Position numbers and translations under genes: made by a program. This document shows positions 15,754 through 25,793 of a stretch of 43,337 nt of DNA, piece after piece. This DNA comes from Thalassotalea sp. 42_200_T64. Its GTDB lineage: Bacteria > Pseudomonadota > Gammaproteobacteria > Enterobacterales > Alteromonadaceae. Position 1 is the stretch's first letter; every line of letters starts with the position of its first letter. The stretch lies in contig MABC01000086.1 in assembly GCA_002162925.1 (NCBI GenBank), positions 1 through 43,337 of the forward strand. The letters run 5' to 3'. A model generated the notes under the pieces. That model was not told where the DNA came from. It made no database searches and worked only from the letters and a program-made list of their open reading frames with translations.

Positions 15754-16211
15754 ATGGACATTAACACTACTAACACAGCAGGACGAAGGATCAACTCAAC
15801 CGAGCTAATAGCGCCAATGCTCACACTAATATGCTTAACCGCATTGGTGTGGCTGTATATGTATATTTTACGACTGAGCTATGTGGTCAAATATAAAATA
15901 GCTGCGCAAAAGTTATCCTCACCAGAGTTAATCCCACAACTGTTGCCAGAGCACATCAACCGTCCGGCAAATAATTTTAAAAACTTATTTGAATTGCCAG
16001 TGATTTTCTATGCTCTCATTTTACTGGCATTAGTCACCAATACATTTGGCCAAGGCATACTCTATACGGCCTGGTTTTTTGTGATCAGCAGAGTACTGCA
16101 TAGCATAGTGCAATGTGCTTACAATAAGGTTATGCAAGCTTTATTATTTATATTACCGGTGCTATCGCCTTATGGCTGTTGTTAGCACAGTTGTTATTAA
16201 CACTAATTTGA
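15754..16211 (+). pseudogene. MAPEG-family membrane protein, frameshifted near its 3' end
   Basis: The first frame (stop at 16183-16185, 143 residues) has the MAPEG marks: a TM helix (LICLTALVWLYMYILRLSYV), then RPANNFKNLFELPVIFYALILLAL (the N-x-x-N-x-F-E-x-P motif) and SRVLHSIVQCAYNKV (the R-x-x-H...N motif). After about 16135 the frame becomes unlike the family and ends in PYGCC. The neighbouring frame continues FIIYITGAIALWLLLAQLLLTLI to TGA 16209-16211, which is the expected last TM helix. A one-base loss (or two-base gain) near 16130-16140 explains this. MAPEG proteins include glutathione-dependent enzymes and uncharacterised bacterial members. SD aaggtg precedes the ATG. Confidence 0.7.
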
Positions 16212-16225
16212 TACAAGGATGAAGC

Positions 16226-17032
16226 ATGACAGCACAACGAGTCACCGTTGAAATACAAGAACAAATCGCTTTTGTGCGCCTGAGCCGCGCCGATAAACAC
16301 AATGCCATTGATATGGAGATGTTTCATGCCTTGGATAAAGTAAGTAAAAATCTGGCAAAAGACTTAACCATAAGAGCCGTTATTGTCAGTGGCGATGGTG
16401 AAGACTTTTGCAGTGGCTTAGATGTGAAATCGGTAATGAAGAACAAAGCCAATATCGCTAGCTTATTATTTAAATTATGGCCGGGCAGCAGTAATTTGGC
16501 GCAAAGGGTAAGTAGCAACTGGCGCAAAATTCCCGTTCCGGTTATTTTTGCCATTCACGGCAGATGCTGGGGTGGCGGCATGCAAATCGCGTTAGGCGGA
16601 GATTTTAGAATTGTCGATAAAAACGCGTCGTTATCGATTATGGAAGCTCGTTGGGGCTTAATTCCAGACATGGGCGGTAATATCGCCTTGCGTGAATTGA
16701 TGCCTATAGATATGGCAAAAGAGTTGGCGATGACCGGCAAAGTGATAAATGCAGAGCAGGCGAAACAATACGGCTTAGTGACCCACATTAGTGATGATGT
16801 GCCAGAAAAAGCATTAGAGCTTGCCAAAGAGATCTGTGCTCGATCGCCCGACTCGGTGGCTGCGGTGAAAAAACTGTATAACCAGAACTGGACGTTAGCA
16901 AGCTGGAAAATGTTGGCGAAAGAGTCGTATTATCAGCTGAAAATTATTTTAGGTAAAAACCAGAAAGTGGCGATAACAAAACAATTGGCTCCCGAAAAAA
17001 ATAAGCAATACCAGGCAAGGGCAAAATGGTAA
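16226..17032 (+). CDS. Crotonase-family protein (enoyl-CoA hydratase/isomerase-like)
   Basis: 268 residues with the crotonase fold. The first oxyanion-hole segment is EDFCSGLDVKSV (60-70) and the second is HGRCWGGGMQIALGGDFRIV (111-130). They are followed by SIMEARWGLIPDMGG (137-151). Of the two catalytic glutamates of classical enoyl-CoA hydratase, the first position is Gln (Q120) and the second is Glu (E140). Asp148 aligns with the Asp used by dienoyl-CoA isomerases. It is therefore more likely an isomerase or other crotonase than a standard hydratase. It starts 14 bases after the MAPEG remnant and has caagga ahead of the ATG. It is not part of a fad operon here. Confidence 0.85.
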   Translation: MTAQRVTVEIQEQIAFVRLSRADKHNAIDMEMFHALDKVSKNLAKDLTIRAVIVSGDGEDFCSGLDVKSVMKNKANIASLLFKLWPGSSNLAQRVSSNWRKIPVPVIFAIHGRCWGGGMQIALGGDFRIVDKNASLSIMEARWGLIPDMGGNIALRELMPIDMAKELAMTGKVINAEQAKQYGLVTHISDDVPEKALELAKEICARSPDSVAAVKKLYNQNWTLASWKMLAKESYYQLKIILGKNQKVAITKQLAPEKNKQYQARAKW

Positions 17033-17050
17033 GGTGTTTTTTACCTTACC
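17028..17050 (+). terminator. Hairpin overlapping the crotonase stop codon
   Basis: Arms ggtaaggt and accttacc form an 8-bp stem whose left arm contains the TAA stop. It is followed by ctattttcatttt, a broken T-rich tail, so it is a plausible but weak intrinsic terminator. Confidence 0.45.
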
Positions 17051-17101
17051 CTATTTTCATTTTCAATTATTGCCGGATAGCGGCAAGCCATAATGTTACT
17101 A

Positions 17102-17364
17102 GGGTCTGTTGACCTTTGCTGTGCATTTTTGCAGCGTTTAGGAACCATTTTAGCAAGGCATCGCTTTTTGTCGTGTGATAAGCCACATAAAAAAGCAGAA
17201 ACGCAGCAAAAAATGGTTCCTAAACGCTGCCCTTCGGGTTCAAACAGGCGAACTTTGCACCGCGTTATGGCTCAATTATTTAGAACAACCAAACTTCAAT
17301 CGCCAAGCCTTGTTCAAAGCTCGCCTATTTGAACAAAATTTGTACCGCAAAGGTCAACAGACCC
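17102..17364. mobile_element. 263-bp MITE, family 1 copy A (gggtctgttgacc ends)
   Basis: Terminal inverted repeats gggtctgttgacctttgc (17102-17119) and its complement (17347-17364), flanked by TA on both sides (17100-17101 and 17365-17366), as in Tc1/mariner/IS630-type insertions. Inside is a second, nested 21-bp perfect inverted repeat (17131-17151 with 17210-17230) that is missing from copy B at 42984-43118. No transposase is encoded; open frames inside are by-products of the palindromes. The right end stops 3 bases from the DUF2956 stop codon. Confidence 0.8.
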
Positions 17365-17367
17365 TAG

Positions 17368-17700
17368 CTAGATGGCAAGATAACTGGCAAAGCCCAGCCA
17401 CGAAATGAGCAATAACGCCCATGGCAAAATTGCACTTTTTGCCTGATGATTTACCCCGACATTTTGTTGGATGTCGTCGTCGGCTTCAGCTTTTAACTTC
17501 TGCTGTTTCTTTTTCGCTTTATTGGCATCACGCGACTTTGCCTTTTGTGCTTTTTTAAATTGCTCGATGCCTTTTTGAATGCCTTGTTCGATCAGCTTAG
17601 TTTGCTCTTTGGTTTGTCCCGGCTTTTTAATGCCTGCAGCTACTTTTTGCGCGGTAGCTACGGTTTCTGTTGAAAGTGAATGTTGTTGTTTTTTCATCAT
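17368..17700 (-). CDS. DUF2956 family protein
   Basis: 110 residues, matching the small gammaproteobacterial DUF2956 family. The first part is Lys/Gln-rich and helical (TVATAQKVAAGIKKPGQTKEQTKLIEQGIQKGIEQFKKAQKAKSR is the recognisable core, residues 13-57), followed by a basic coiled segment. A single C-terminal TM helix (AILPWALLLISWLGFASYLAI) makes it tail-anchored in the inner membrane, with the basic part in the cytoplasm. Function unknown. The stop codon lies 3 bases from the MITE boundary, so the insertion just missed the gene but removed its native 3' flank. Confidence 0.8.
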   Translation of the reverse strand: MMKKQQHSLSTETVATAQKVAAGIKKPGQTKEQTKLIEQGIQKGIEQFKKAQKAKSRDANKAKKKQQKLKAEADDDIQQNVGVNHQAKSAILPWALLLISWLGFASYLAI

Positions 17701-17856
17701 ATTATCTAACGTAATTGGTTCATGCTTTAGCTATTCTTCTACCTGCTAGTATGCCATAACAAAAAACTTGCTGATACTTAAGGCCGTAACATATTAAGAT
17801 AAGCCTTCATCATTGGACTATTATTAGTTCACTTATAACTGTTAAGCGTACACCTA

Positions 17857-18048
17857 ATGAGTGATTTCAATTCAACCCACAACAGAGCCGTTTGGTTCGA
17901 TATTCCCGTTGCTAACCTGGAGCGGGCAGTAAAATTTTACGCCAGCGTATTGGCAATTAAGGTCGATGTAATTGATGAAGGCGGCTTTACCTTTGCCGTA
18001 CTCGAGCATGGCGAAGGCAAAGTGTTACATTCAGAAACGGATACGTAA
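17857..18048 (+). pseudogene. VOC/glyoxalase-like gene with large internal deletion
   Basis: 63 residues. The first 50 are a normal start of a bypass/glyoxalase (VOC) domain: AVWFDIPVANLERAVKFYASVLAI, then GGFTFAVLEHGEG. The end KVLHSETDT resembles the last strand of the same domain (N-R-I-A-L-H-S). The 60 or so residues between, with the other metal-ligand strands, are gone. The most direct reading is an in-frame deletion fusing both ends, leaving a product unable to fold as a VOC module. SD and start look normal, so it may still be expressed. Confidence 0.6.
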
Positions 18049-18121
18049 GGAAGAACATCTCAAATTGATTACCGCGGTCAAACGCCGTAACATTGCAAAA
18101 ATAGTATTCCAATCAGGCTGA
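18032..18121 (+). pseudogene. Possible 3' remnant of a regulator gene
   Basis: In the +1 frame relative to the deleted glyoxalase, 29 codons read QKRIRKEEHLKLITAVKRRNIAKIVFQSG then stop, 3 bases before the next ATG. The H-L-x-L-I-x-A-V-K-R-R-N pattern resembles the last ligand-domain helix of GntR/FadR-type regulators (H-x-A-I-x-A-I-x-x-x-D). No start or upstream body is present. The match is short and could be chance. Confidence 0.25.
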
Positions 18122-18124
18122 GCC

Positions 18125-19246
18125 ATGAATAAATTTTACAAAGAACATTTAGCTGTCGCCTCGAACGCGTCGGGACGTAAGATGAATGTCCCCATTTATC
18201 GCTTTAAAGGGCAAGAGCCTGGCCCTAAAGTGTATATTCAAAGCTCCATCCACGGAGCGGAAGTGCAAGGTAATGTGGTGATCTACCACCTTATCGAATA
18301 TTTGAAGATCAACCCTATTCGCGGAGAAGTGGTGTTGGTGCCGAACTGTAATCCGGTTGGCACGAATATCAAGTCGGGTGAATATACCCTGGGCCGCTTT
18401 GATCCGATCAACGGTGAAAATTGGAATCGCGGCTATTATTTTAAAAATAAATTAATTAACGATTTTGTAGAAACCATCGCTGAAGAGCAAACATTTGAAC
18501 AGATAAAACATGCCTTCAGGCAACAGGTAAAACAAGCCATAGAAGCTGAGCTAAATAAAGCCTGGGGAATTGGTTTAGCGCCACGCTTAAATCTTCAGCT
18601 ACAGGCCCAGGCGTTTGATGCCGATGTCGTGATTGATTTACATAATGGTCCCGTTGCCACCCGACATATTTATGTGCCTGAATATGCCAAAGATACAGCG
18701 AAATACTTTAATATCCCGCATGTGATATTCATCCCAAATCAATTTAATGGCGCTCTCGATGAAGCCATGTTTTGTCATTGGTGGACACTGGCAGACAAGC
18801 TTGCAGAAAAATTTCCGCAACGAGAATGGCCTATTCCGGTTGAAGCTTTCACCCTGGAAATGGGCAGCCAGGAAGTCATTGATTTTGACTCTGGAAACTA
18901 TGATGCCAACGGGATATTGGCCTACCTGAATTACAAAAAGTGCCTTGTTGACGCTAACATTCAGCCGGAAAACATAAAACGATACGCGGTATTTCTTAAT
19001 GATTATAAAATTTTATACACCCAAGAGGGTGGCATTATCGAATATAAAGTAAAGCCAGGGCAGCACGTAAAACAAGGTGAGGTACTGGCGAAAGTGCTAA
19101 ATGTAGATGATCTGGATAATGACAATGCGGTGAGTTACATTTATGCGCCTGAAGATTTAATCGCCATACTGCACTTTCCTTCGGCATCAGTATTATGTGG
19201 TACGCAACTGTATAAATGTTTTATTAATTATTTTCCGTTACCTTAA
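18125..19246 (+). CDS. Succinylglutamate desuccinylase/aspartoacylase-family protein (M14 fold)
   Basis: 373 residues of the AstE/AspA zinc-hydrolase family. The metal-site motif SSIHGAEVQGN gives H43 and E46, VVIDLHNGP gives the third ligand H173, and FTLEMGSQ supplies a likely catalytic Glu. NCNPVGT (75-81) is the family substrate loop. The C-terminal domain begins GGIIEYKVKPGQHVKQGEVLAKVLNV, a biotinyl/lipoyl-like barrel common in this subgroup. It would remove an acyl group from an N-acyl amino acid or related amide. It is not in an arginine (ast) operon, so the substrate is unknown. It converges with gltD at 19312 and follows a decayed glyoxalase. Confidence 0.83.
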   Translation: MNKFYKEHLAVASNASGRKMNVPIYRFKGQEPGPKVYIQSSIHGAEVQGNVVIYHLIEYLKINPIRGEVVLVPNCNPVGTNIKSGEYTLGRFDPINGENWNRGYYFKNKLINDFVETIAEEQTFEQIKHAFRQQVKQAIEAELNKAWGIGLAPRLNLQLQAQAFDADVVIDLHNGPVATRHIYVPEYAKDTAKYFNIPHVIFIPNQFNGALDEAMFCHWWTLADKLAEKFPQREWPIPVEAFTLEMGSQEVIDFDSGNYDANGILAYLNYKKCLVDANIQPENIKRYAVFLNDYKILYTQEGGIIEYKVKPGQHVKQGEVLAKVLNVDDLDNDNAVSYIYAPEDLIAILHFPSASVLCGTQLYKCFINYFPLP

Positions 19247-19311
19247 GCCCCGCCACTAGGAACATGGAGAGGCTTATTGATTAAGGATAGATAGCTTTAG
19301 CAACAAATTGG

Positions 19312-20799
19312 TTAAGGCAGGTAGCTACTACCCATTAGATAACTGTCTACTTCACGAGCGCAGCGACGACCTTCATCAATTGCCCAGACAATTAAGCTTT
19401 GACCACGTCGACCATCACCGGCAGCGAATACACCCTGCTTACTGGTGGCAAACTTATCATACTCTGCGGCGATGTTAGAGCGATTATCTTGCTCAAGGCC
19501 AAATTGCTCAATCAGTCCGCCTTCTGGGCCCATAAAGCCCATCGCGATAAGCACGATATCGGCTGCAAGTACTTTTTCACTGCCCGCCACTTCCTGCGGG
19601 ATCATTTGCCCATTGTCATTGCGCTGCCAAGTAATATCAACAGTATGAACCGCTTTAACATTGCCCTGTCCGTCACTTTCAATTTTCTTCGTCATCACTA
19701 AGTATTGACGTGGATCTTGACCTTGAATCTCAATAGCTTCATTTTGACCATAATCAACCAACAGACGTTTTGGCCATTGTGGCCAAGGATTATCAGCACC
19801 ACGTTTTTCCGGCGGCTGCGGCATAATTTCTAGCTGAATTGCGCTGTGACATTGATGACGCAATGAGGTGCCAATACAATCGGTACCGGTATCACCACCA
19901 CCAATTACCACAACATTTTTGCCGTTAGCGTTAATGTACTGGCCATCTTTATGTTCGCTATCGAGTAAGCTCTTGGTATTCGCTTTAAGGAAGTCCATGG
20001 CAAAATGAACACCGTTAAGTTCACGGCCAGCAACAGGTAAATCGCGTGGCACTGTTGCGCCAATACATAGCACAACCGCATCAAAATCACTTTCAAGCTG
20101 CTCAACACTGACGTCTTTACCAACTTCGGTGTTAGTAACAAACACAATGCCTTCTTCCGCTAAAATATCAACTCGGCGTTGCACCAATTCCTTTTGCAAC
20201 TTCATGTTGGGGATACCGTACATTAACAGCCCGCCGATACGATCGGCGCGCTCATACACGGTGACCATATGACCCGCTTTATTAAGCTGTGCCGCGGCCG
20301 CAAGGCCGGCAGGACCAGAGCCAATCACAGCAACATTTTTACCGGTGCGAGTTGATGGCGGCTGGGCAACCACCCAACCTTCTTTAAATGCATGGTCAAT
20401 GATGGATTTTTCGTGCAGTTTAATGGTCACTGGATCAGCGTTGATGCCAAGCACACAGGCGCCTTCACAAGGCGCTGGACAAACTCTGCCAGTAAACTCA
20501 GGGAAGTTATTGGTTTTATGCAACAACTCTACTGCGTCTTTCCAGCGCCCCTTGTAAACCAACTCATTCCACTCAGGAATAACATTGTTAACCGGACAAC
20601 CCGCAACCACAGGTGCAAATTCAGACGTTGCCGACTGACAAAAGGGTACGCCACAATCCATGCAACGAGAAGCTTGTTGCTCAATATCTTGCTGTGGCAT
20701 TTTTTGTGATACTTCAAGCCAGTCAATTAAACGCTCACCTGGGTGGCGTTCAGTTGGCAAGGTACGTTTTACGTTGATAAACCCTGTTGGATTTCCCAT
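19312..20799 (-). CDS. gltD: Glutamate synthase small subunit, first GOGAT
   Basis: 495 residues. The N-terminal Cys clusters [10 protein letters not shown] (46-55) and [12 protein letters not shown] hold two 4Fe-4S centres. The FAD-binding Rossmann motif is [17 protein letters not shown] and the NADPH motif [16 protein letters not shown] second FAD contact is near the end ([23 protein letters not shown]). It takes electrons from NADPH and passes them to the large subunit, which makes glutamate from glutamine and 2-oxoglutarate. It lies 20 bases after gltB, same strand. It differs clearly from the second GltD at 36009 (opening [27 protein letters not shown]) and belongs to the subtype typical of Bacillus, Bacteroidetes and actinobacteria. 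Confidence 0.93.
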   Translation of the reverse strand: MGNPTGFINVKRTLPTERHPGERLIDWLEVSQKMPQQDIEQQASRCMDCGVPFCQSATSEFAPVVAGCPVNNVIPEWNELVYKGRWKDAVELLHKTNNFPEFTGRVCPAPCEGACVLGINADPVTIKLHEKSIIDHAFKEGWVVAQPPSTRTGKNVAVIGSGPAGLAAAAQLNKAGHMVTVYERADRIGGLLMYGIPNMKLQKELVQRRVDILAEEGIVFVTNTEVGKDVSVEQLESDFDAVVLCIGATVPRDLPVAGRELNGVHFAMDFLKANTKSLLDSEHKDGQYINANGKNVVVIGGGDTGTDCIGTSLRHQCHSAIQLEIMPQPPEKRGADNPWPQWPKRLLVDYGQNEAIEIQGQDPRQYLVMTKKIESDGQGNVKAVHTVDITWQRNDNGQMIPQEVAGSEKVLAADIVLIAMGFMGPEGGLIEQFGLEQDNRSNIAAEYDKFATSKQGVFAAGDGRRGQSLIVWAIDEGRRCAREVDSYLMGSSYLP

Positions 20800-20819
20800 A
20801 ATATATTCTCCTTGGCAGC

Positions 20820-23800
20820 TTAAGCTTTAGCGCTAGCTATGTTGTTTAAATGGATATCGAAAGCTTCAACGGCAATGTCATATTCCGACTCAAATTTTCC
20901 ACTATTACGCACGTCATTCATGTAACCTTGCATCCGCTTATAATCAACCGGCATTACCTTAACGAAGCGCTTAACGCTGTTGTCCCAATCACTGAGCAGT
21001 TCACTGGCGACATCTGAGCCTGTTGCTGCAAAATGTTCAGTGATTAACGCTTTTAATTCAAGACTCTCAACGTCGCCAGCAACGGTTTCCAATGCAACCA
21101 TTTCCATGTTGCATTTAGGGGCAAAGTCATTATTAATATCAAGTACGTAAGCAACGCCACCTGACATGCCGGCGGCAAAATTACGACCCGTTGCGCCCAG
21201 GATAACCACTTTACCACCTGTCATGTATTCACAACCGTGATCACCAACCCCTTCAACAACAGCCGTTGCGCCAGAGTTACGTACACAGAAACGCTCACCG
21301 GCAACACCACGAATAAAGGCACTGCCCGAGGTGGCGCCAAAGAACGCGACATTACCAATGAGGATATTTTCACTTGGTGAGAACTTCGCTTGCTTGCTTG
21401 GATATACCACCAGGTTAGCGCCAGAAAGCCCCTTACCAAAGTAATCGTTAGCATCGCCTTCAAGCTCAAAATGCAAACCTTTAGCGGAGAAACAACCAAA
21501 GCTTTGACCCGCTGAGCCGTTAAACTTCACCTTGATAGTATTCTCTGGTAGTCCTTGGGCTTGGTACTTCTTGGAGATTTCATTAGAAATCATCGCGCCA
21601 ATGGTACGGTCGGTATTAACAACATCGTATTCAAGTTCAACGCTCTGTTGATTATCAAGCGCCGCTTTCGCATCTTCGATCATCTGGCGATCGATAATAT
21701 CGTTAATCAGGTGTTTTTGGCTGATTGAGCTATAAAGTGTTTCGTTCTCATCGCACTCTTCTTGGTGCAGCAAAGGGGCTAAATCAACGCCACTGTATTT
21801 CCAATGGTCGACATCGTTACGTTGTTTAAGACACTGAGTCTGACCCACCATCTGCTCTATGCTATTAAAGCCAAGTTCAGCCATGATTTCCCGTAAACCT
21901 TCAGCCATCATGGTAAAGAAGTTAACTAAAATATCTGCGCGACCGGTAAAACGATCGCGTAAACCTTTATCTTGCGTGGCAATGCCAACGGGACAAGTAT
22001 TTAGATGACACTTACGCATCATGATACAACCTTCAACCACGAGTGCTGTGGTTGCCATACCGTATTCTTCTGCGCCAAGTAGCGTTGCAATAGCTAGATC
22101 GCGTGGCGTTTTAAGCTGGCCATCAGTTTGTACGGTAATACGACTACGCAGTTTATTACGAACCAAGGTTTGATGGGTTTCAGCCAAACCAAGTTCCCAC
22201 GGCAAGCCAGTGTGTTTAATTGAACTAAGCGGTGACGCGCCAGTGCCGCCATCGTGACCCGCAATAAGTACAACATCGGCGTATGCTTTACAAACACCCG
22301 AGGCGATAGTACCAACACCGGCTTCAGATACTAACTTAACGTTAATTCGCGCTTCGCGGTTGGCATTTTTAAGATCAAAAATAAGCTGCGATAAATCTTC
22401 AATCGAATAAATATCATGATGAGGTGGTGGTGAAATCAAACCAACACCTGGGGTAGAACCACGAGTTTTACCAATCCAGGCATCCACTTTATCGCCCGGT
22501 AACTGACCACCTTCACCCGGTTTTGCGCCTTGCGCCATCTTGATCTGTAGTTCGTCGGCATTGGCCAGATAATGACTGGTAACACCAAAACGACCAGAAG
22601 CAACTTGCTTGATCCTCGAGTTCATCGAGTCGCCATTTTCCATCGGGGTAAAGCGAATAGGATCTTCACCGCCTTCACCGCTGTTGCTCTTACCGCCAAT
22701 ACGGTTCATGGCAATGGCTAAGGTGGTGTGCGCTTCCCACGAAATAGAGCCAAATGACATCGCGCCCGAGGCAAAACGTTTAAAAATATTTTCAATCGGT
22801 TCAACTTCACTCAATGGAATTGCTGGCCGATCGCTACTCAGTTCAAGTAAACCACGTAAAGTAAAGGCATCTTTACTCTGATCATCGACTGTTTTCGCGT
22901 ACTGCTTAAACTGATTAGTATCGTTACTTGCGGTTGAATGTTGTAACAAACGAATAACGGTTGGGCTAAATAGATGACGTTCGCCGTCATGACGCCACGA
23001 ATATTCACCACCTGTTGGCAATAAGTTTTCAATGGCGATACGACTCGCTTCAGGGAAACCTTCACGATGGCGCAACACCGCTTCTTGAGCGATTTGATCT
23101 AGACTCAAGCCTTCGATTCTACTAACGGTACCGGTAAAGTACTGCTCGATAACCTCAGAATTGATGCCCAAAGCTTCGAATATTTGCGCACCTAAATAAG
23201 ATTGTAGCGTTGATATGCCCATCTTAGAGAAAGTTTTTAATAAACCGCTGCCAACCGCTTTGACGTACTTATCGGTTATTTGTTGATCAGATAACTTACT
23301 ATCAAGTACGCCTTCATCACGTAAGGCAAACATACTTTCCAAGGCTAAGTATGGATTTACCGCGGCTGCGCCATAACCAATGACTGTGGCAAAATGATGG
23401 GTCTCACGAATGTCAGCCGATTCTAAAATAATGTCGGCGTATGAGCGTAAATTTTCACGAATTAAATAATGATGAACGGCTGCCGTTGCTAATACCGATG
23501 GAATAGCAACATGGTCGCTGTCAACTTCGCGATCACTTAAGATCAGTATTGCATAACCATCTTCAACGGCATTTTTGGCGTACAAACACACCCGTTCGAG
23601 CGCCTTTTTAAGTGCGCCAGCTTCACCGTTCGCTTTAAAGGTGATACTAATGGTTTTTGATTGCAGGTGATCGTTATCAATATGTTGTAACTTGCGTAAT
23701 TGCTCGTTGGTTAGCACCGGTTGTTCAATTTCAACTTTATGACAATGCGCTGCTGTTTCATCGAGTAAGTTGAGAGACTTACCGATATAACCACGCAATG

Positions 23801-25427
23801 ACATCACCAACTCTTCACGAATTGGATCGATTGGTGGGTTAGTCACCTGGGCAAATAATTGCTTGAAATAATGTGATAGTTGCTGCGGACGATCAGACAA
23901 TACTGCCAATGGCGTATCTGTACCCATAGCGCCTAATGGCTCTTTTGACGTGCCGACCATACCAGTGAGCACTAAGTTAAGATCTTCGTTGGTATAACCA
24001 AAGGCTTTTTGCATTTTACGTAGTTCCGCCAATGGCGGTTGCGCAATCGAAACGGTTGGTACAGGTAGTTGCTCCAACTCAATTTTGTTTTCTGCTAACC
24101 ACTGGCCATAAGGCTGAGCCGAGCTAACTTGGTTTTTTACTTCATCATCACTAATGATACGACCTTGCTCAAGATCGGCAATGAAGATTTTACCCGGCTG
24201 GAGACGACCTTTTTCAACCACGGTTGCCTGATCAACACACAAGGCCCCCGTCTCAGACCCCATGATTAAAGTGCCATCTTCGGTTAACAAATAACGAGAA
24301 GGACGTAAACCGTTACGGTCTAGTGTTGCGCCGATAATATTACCATCGGTAAATGATAACGAAGCAGGGCCATCCCACGGCTCCATAATACAAGCATAAT
24401 ACTCATAGAATGCGCGCTTGGTTTCATCCATATCCGTTTGAGTTTGCCACGCTTCTGGCACCATCATCATCATTACTTGGGCTAGCGAACGTCCACTTAG
24501 CACCAATAACTCAATCGCCATATCGAGGTTGGCAGAATCTGAGTTATCGTTATTACACACAGGGTTTAACATCTTCAATTCAGCATCGCTAAAATTAACT
24601 GAACTGAATAATGCTTCACGTGCATTCATCCAGTTAATGTTACCGCGCACGGTATTGATTTCACCATTGTGGGCGATATAACGAAACGGTTGCGCACGAC
24701 GCCACGCCGGGAAGGTATTCGTTGAGAAACGAGAGTGGAACATCGCCAGGCCAGAGATAGTACGTTCGTCTTGGAGATCGAGATAATATTGACGAACCTG
24801 CTCAGTAGTAAATTGCCCTTTGTAGACAATTTTGGTCGATGACATCGAGGTAACATAAAACTCGTCACGTTCTTTGGCAATGCTGGCATTAATTTTATGC
24901 GAGGTGTATTTACGCAAAACAAACAACTTGCGCTCAAACTCTTGTGCAGTTAATTCAGCCGGCTTGGTAATAAACACTTGCTCAATGTTTGGCTCGCTTG
25001 CAAGTGAAGCCGCACCTAACATTGAGTTATCACCGGGAACATCACGGTAACCTATTAAGGTTAGGCCCAGTTCAGTAATATTTTGGTTTAAAATGTCTCG
25101 GCACGCTTCACGCTGCTCTTGGTCACGCGGAAAGAAAATCATGCCAACGCCGTAATCTCCAGCATCCGGCAAGTTAAACCCAAGGGCTGCGGTTTCTTGG
25201 CATAAAAATTCGTGAGGGATCTGAATAAGAATACCCGCACCGTCACCACTTTTCACATCAAAACCGGTACCTCCACGGTGTTCCATACAGCTCAACATGG
25301 TGAGTGCATTTCCAATAATATCGTGAGACTTTTTGCCCTTTAGATTGGCAACAAAACCAATGCCACAGCTGTCATGTTCAAACTCGGCGCGATAAAGACC
25401 TTGGGATTTTTTACTCATATCATTCAT
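20820..25427 (-). CDS. gltB: Glutamate synthase large subunit, first GOGAT (non-E. coli type)
   Basis: 1535 residues. After a short propeptide comes the N-terminal nucleophile Cys21 (HDSCGIGF) of the glutamine amidotransferase domain. The central and FMN-binding synthase domains follow ([22 protein letters not shown], then AHDG-type loop [17 protein letters not shown]). The 3Fe-4S cluster [19 protein letters not shown] is present, and the right-handed beta-helix (GXXG-rich) domain is near the C-terminus. It hydrolyses glutamine and channels ammonia to 2-oxoglutarate. SD agga precedes the ATG. Sequence style ([28 protein letters not shown] at 10-37) differs from the second GltB in this window, so this is a distinct subfamily and perhaps acquired or differently regulated. 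Confidence 0.94.
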   Translation of the reverse strand: MNDMSKKSQGLYRAEFEHDSCGIGFVANLKGKKSHDIIGNALTMLSCMEHRGGTGFDVKSGDGAGILIQIPHEFLCQETAALGFNLPDAGDYGVGMIFFPRDQEQREACRDILNQNITELGLTLIGYRDVPGDNSMLGAASLASEPNIEQVFITKPAELTAQEFERKLFVLRKYTSHKINASIAKERDEFYVTSMSSTKIVYKGQFTTEQVRQYYLDLQDERTISGLAMFHSRFSTNTFPAWRRAQPFRYIAHNGEINTVRGNINWMNAREALFSSVNFSDAELKMLNPVCNNDNSDSANLDMAIELLVLSGRSLAQVMMMMVPEAWQTQTDMDETKRAFYEYYACIMEPWDGPASLSFTDGNIIGATLDRNGLRPSRYLLTEDGTLIMGSETGALCVDQATVVEKGRLQPGKIFIADLEQGRIISDDEVKNQVSSAQPYGQWLAENKIELEQLPVPTVSIAQPPLAELRKMQKAFGYTNEDLNLVLTGMVGTSKEPLGAMGTDTPLAVLSDRPQQLSHYFKQLFAQVTNPPIDPIREELVMSLRGYIGKSLNLLDETAAHCHKVEIEQPVLTNEQLRKLQHIDNDHLQSKTISITFKANGEAGALKKALERVCLYAKNAVEDGYAILILSDREVDSDHVAIPSVLATAAVHHYLIRENLRSYADIILESADIRETHHFATVIGYGAAAVNPYLALESMFALRDEGVLDSKLSDQQITDKYVKAVGSGLLKTFSKMGISTLQSYLGAQIFEALGINSEVIEQYFTGTVSRIEGLSLDQIAQEAVLRHREGFPEASRIAIENLLPTGGEYSWRHDGERHLFSPTVIRLLQHSTASNDTNQFKQYAKTVDDQSKDAFTLRGLLELSSDRPAIPLSEVEPIENIFKRFASGAMSFGSISWEAHTTLAIAMNRIGGKSNSGEGGEDPIRFTPMENGDSMNSRIKQVASGRFGVTSHYLANADELQIKMAQGAKPGEGGQLPGDKVDAWIGKTRGSTPGVGLISPPPHHDIYSIEDLSQLIFDLKNANREARINVKLVSEAGVGTIASGVCKAYADVVLIAGHDGGTGASPLSSIKHTGLPWELGLAETHQTLVRNKLRSRITVQTDGQLKTPRDLAIATLLGAEEYGMATTALVVEGCIMMRKCHLNTCPVGIATQDKGLRDRFTGRADILVNFFTMMAEGLREIMAELGFNSIEQMVGQTQCLKQRNDVDHWKYSGVDLAPLLHQEECDENETLYSSISQKHLINDIIDRQMIEDAKAALDNQQSVELEYDVVNTDRTIGAMISNEISKKYQAQGLPENTIKVKFNGSAGQSFGCFSAKGLHFELEGDANDYFGKGLSGANLVVYPSKQAKFSPSENILIGNVAFFGATSGSAFIRGVAGERFCVRNSGATAVVEGVGDHGCEYMTGGKVVILGATGRNFAAGMSGGVAYVLDINNDFAPKCNMEMVALETVAGDVESLELKALITEHFAATGSDVASELLSDWDNSVKRFVKVMPVDYKRMQGYMNDVRNSGKFESEYDIAVEAFDIHLNNIASAKA

Positions 25428-25793
25428 TGCTAATTCCTATTTCATCAAACTATTTCTATTAGCTAATTTCAGCTTGCTAATTAAGCCATATATTTTTAAT
25501 GCTCAAAGTGTACGACACAGATGCTTCAGAATATCATTTAGAATTTCTTCAACATCAAACGCCTACTGAGTCTTTATGAGACGATATCCATTAATTAAAA
25601 TCATGCTTTTAAGCGACCGGAAAAAATAACTCTAAAATGGCCCTGAGTCAATTGCTTCTTGAAGAAGCTTATGCATAATATTTGAATATATATTGCAACA
25701 AAACATTATTAAAAACTATTGATGTTTACGCTAAAAAGTAACTACATCAGACTTGTAGCTGTACGATAATGTACTTGAAAATGATCCAAAATT
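25428..25793 (-). promoter_or_regulatory. Intergenic region with the gltBD-1 promoter
   Basis: 366 bases between the gltB start and the stop of the dapA-type gene, both on the minus strand. It is AT-rich with no convincing gene. It holds a perfect palindrome gcttcttgaagaagc at 25654-25668 without a T-run, and repeated gctaat motifs at 25430-25490. The gltB promoter must lie here. No sigma-54 or riboswitch signature was recognised. No clear terminator for the dapA-type gene was seen, so read-through into gltBD is possible. Confidence 0.35.

Noticed and set aside
17093..17408. Two overlapping frames in the MITE, one with a peptide (LEQPNFNRQALFKARL) also found at 43020-43110
   Set aside because: The shared peptide comes from the shared MITE copies; there is no start signal and the frames run through the terminal repeats.
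25500..25575. Minus-strand peptide-like stretch FDVEEILNDILKHLCRTL in the gltB leader
   Set aside because: It is only about 20 codons, enclosed by stops, with no start or SD; likely chance.
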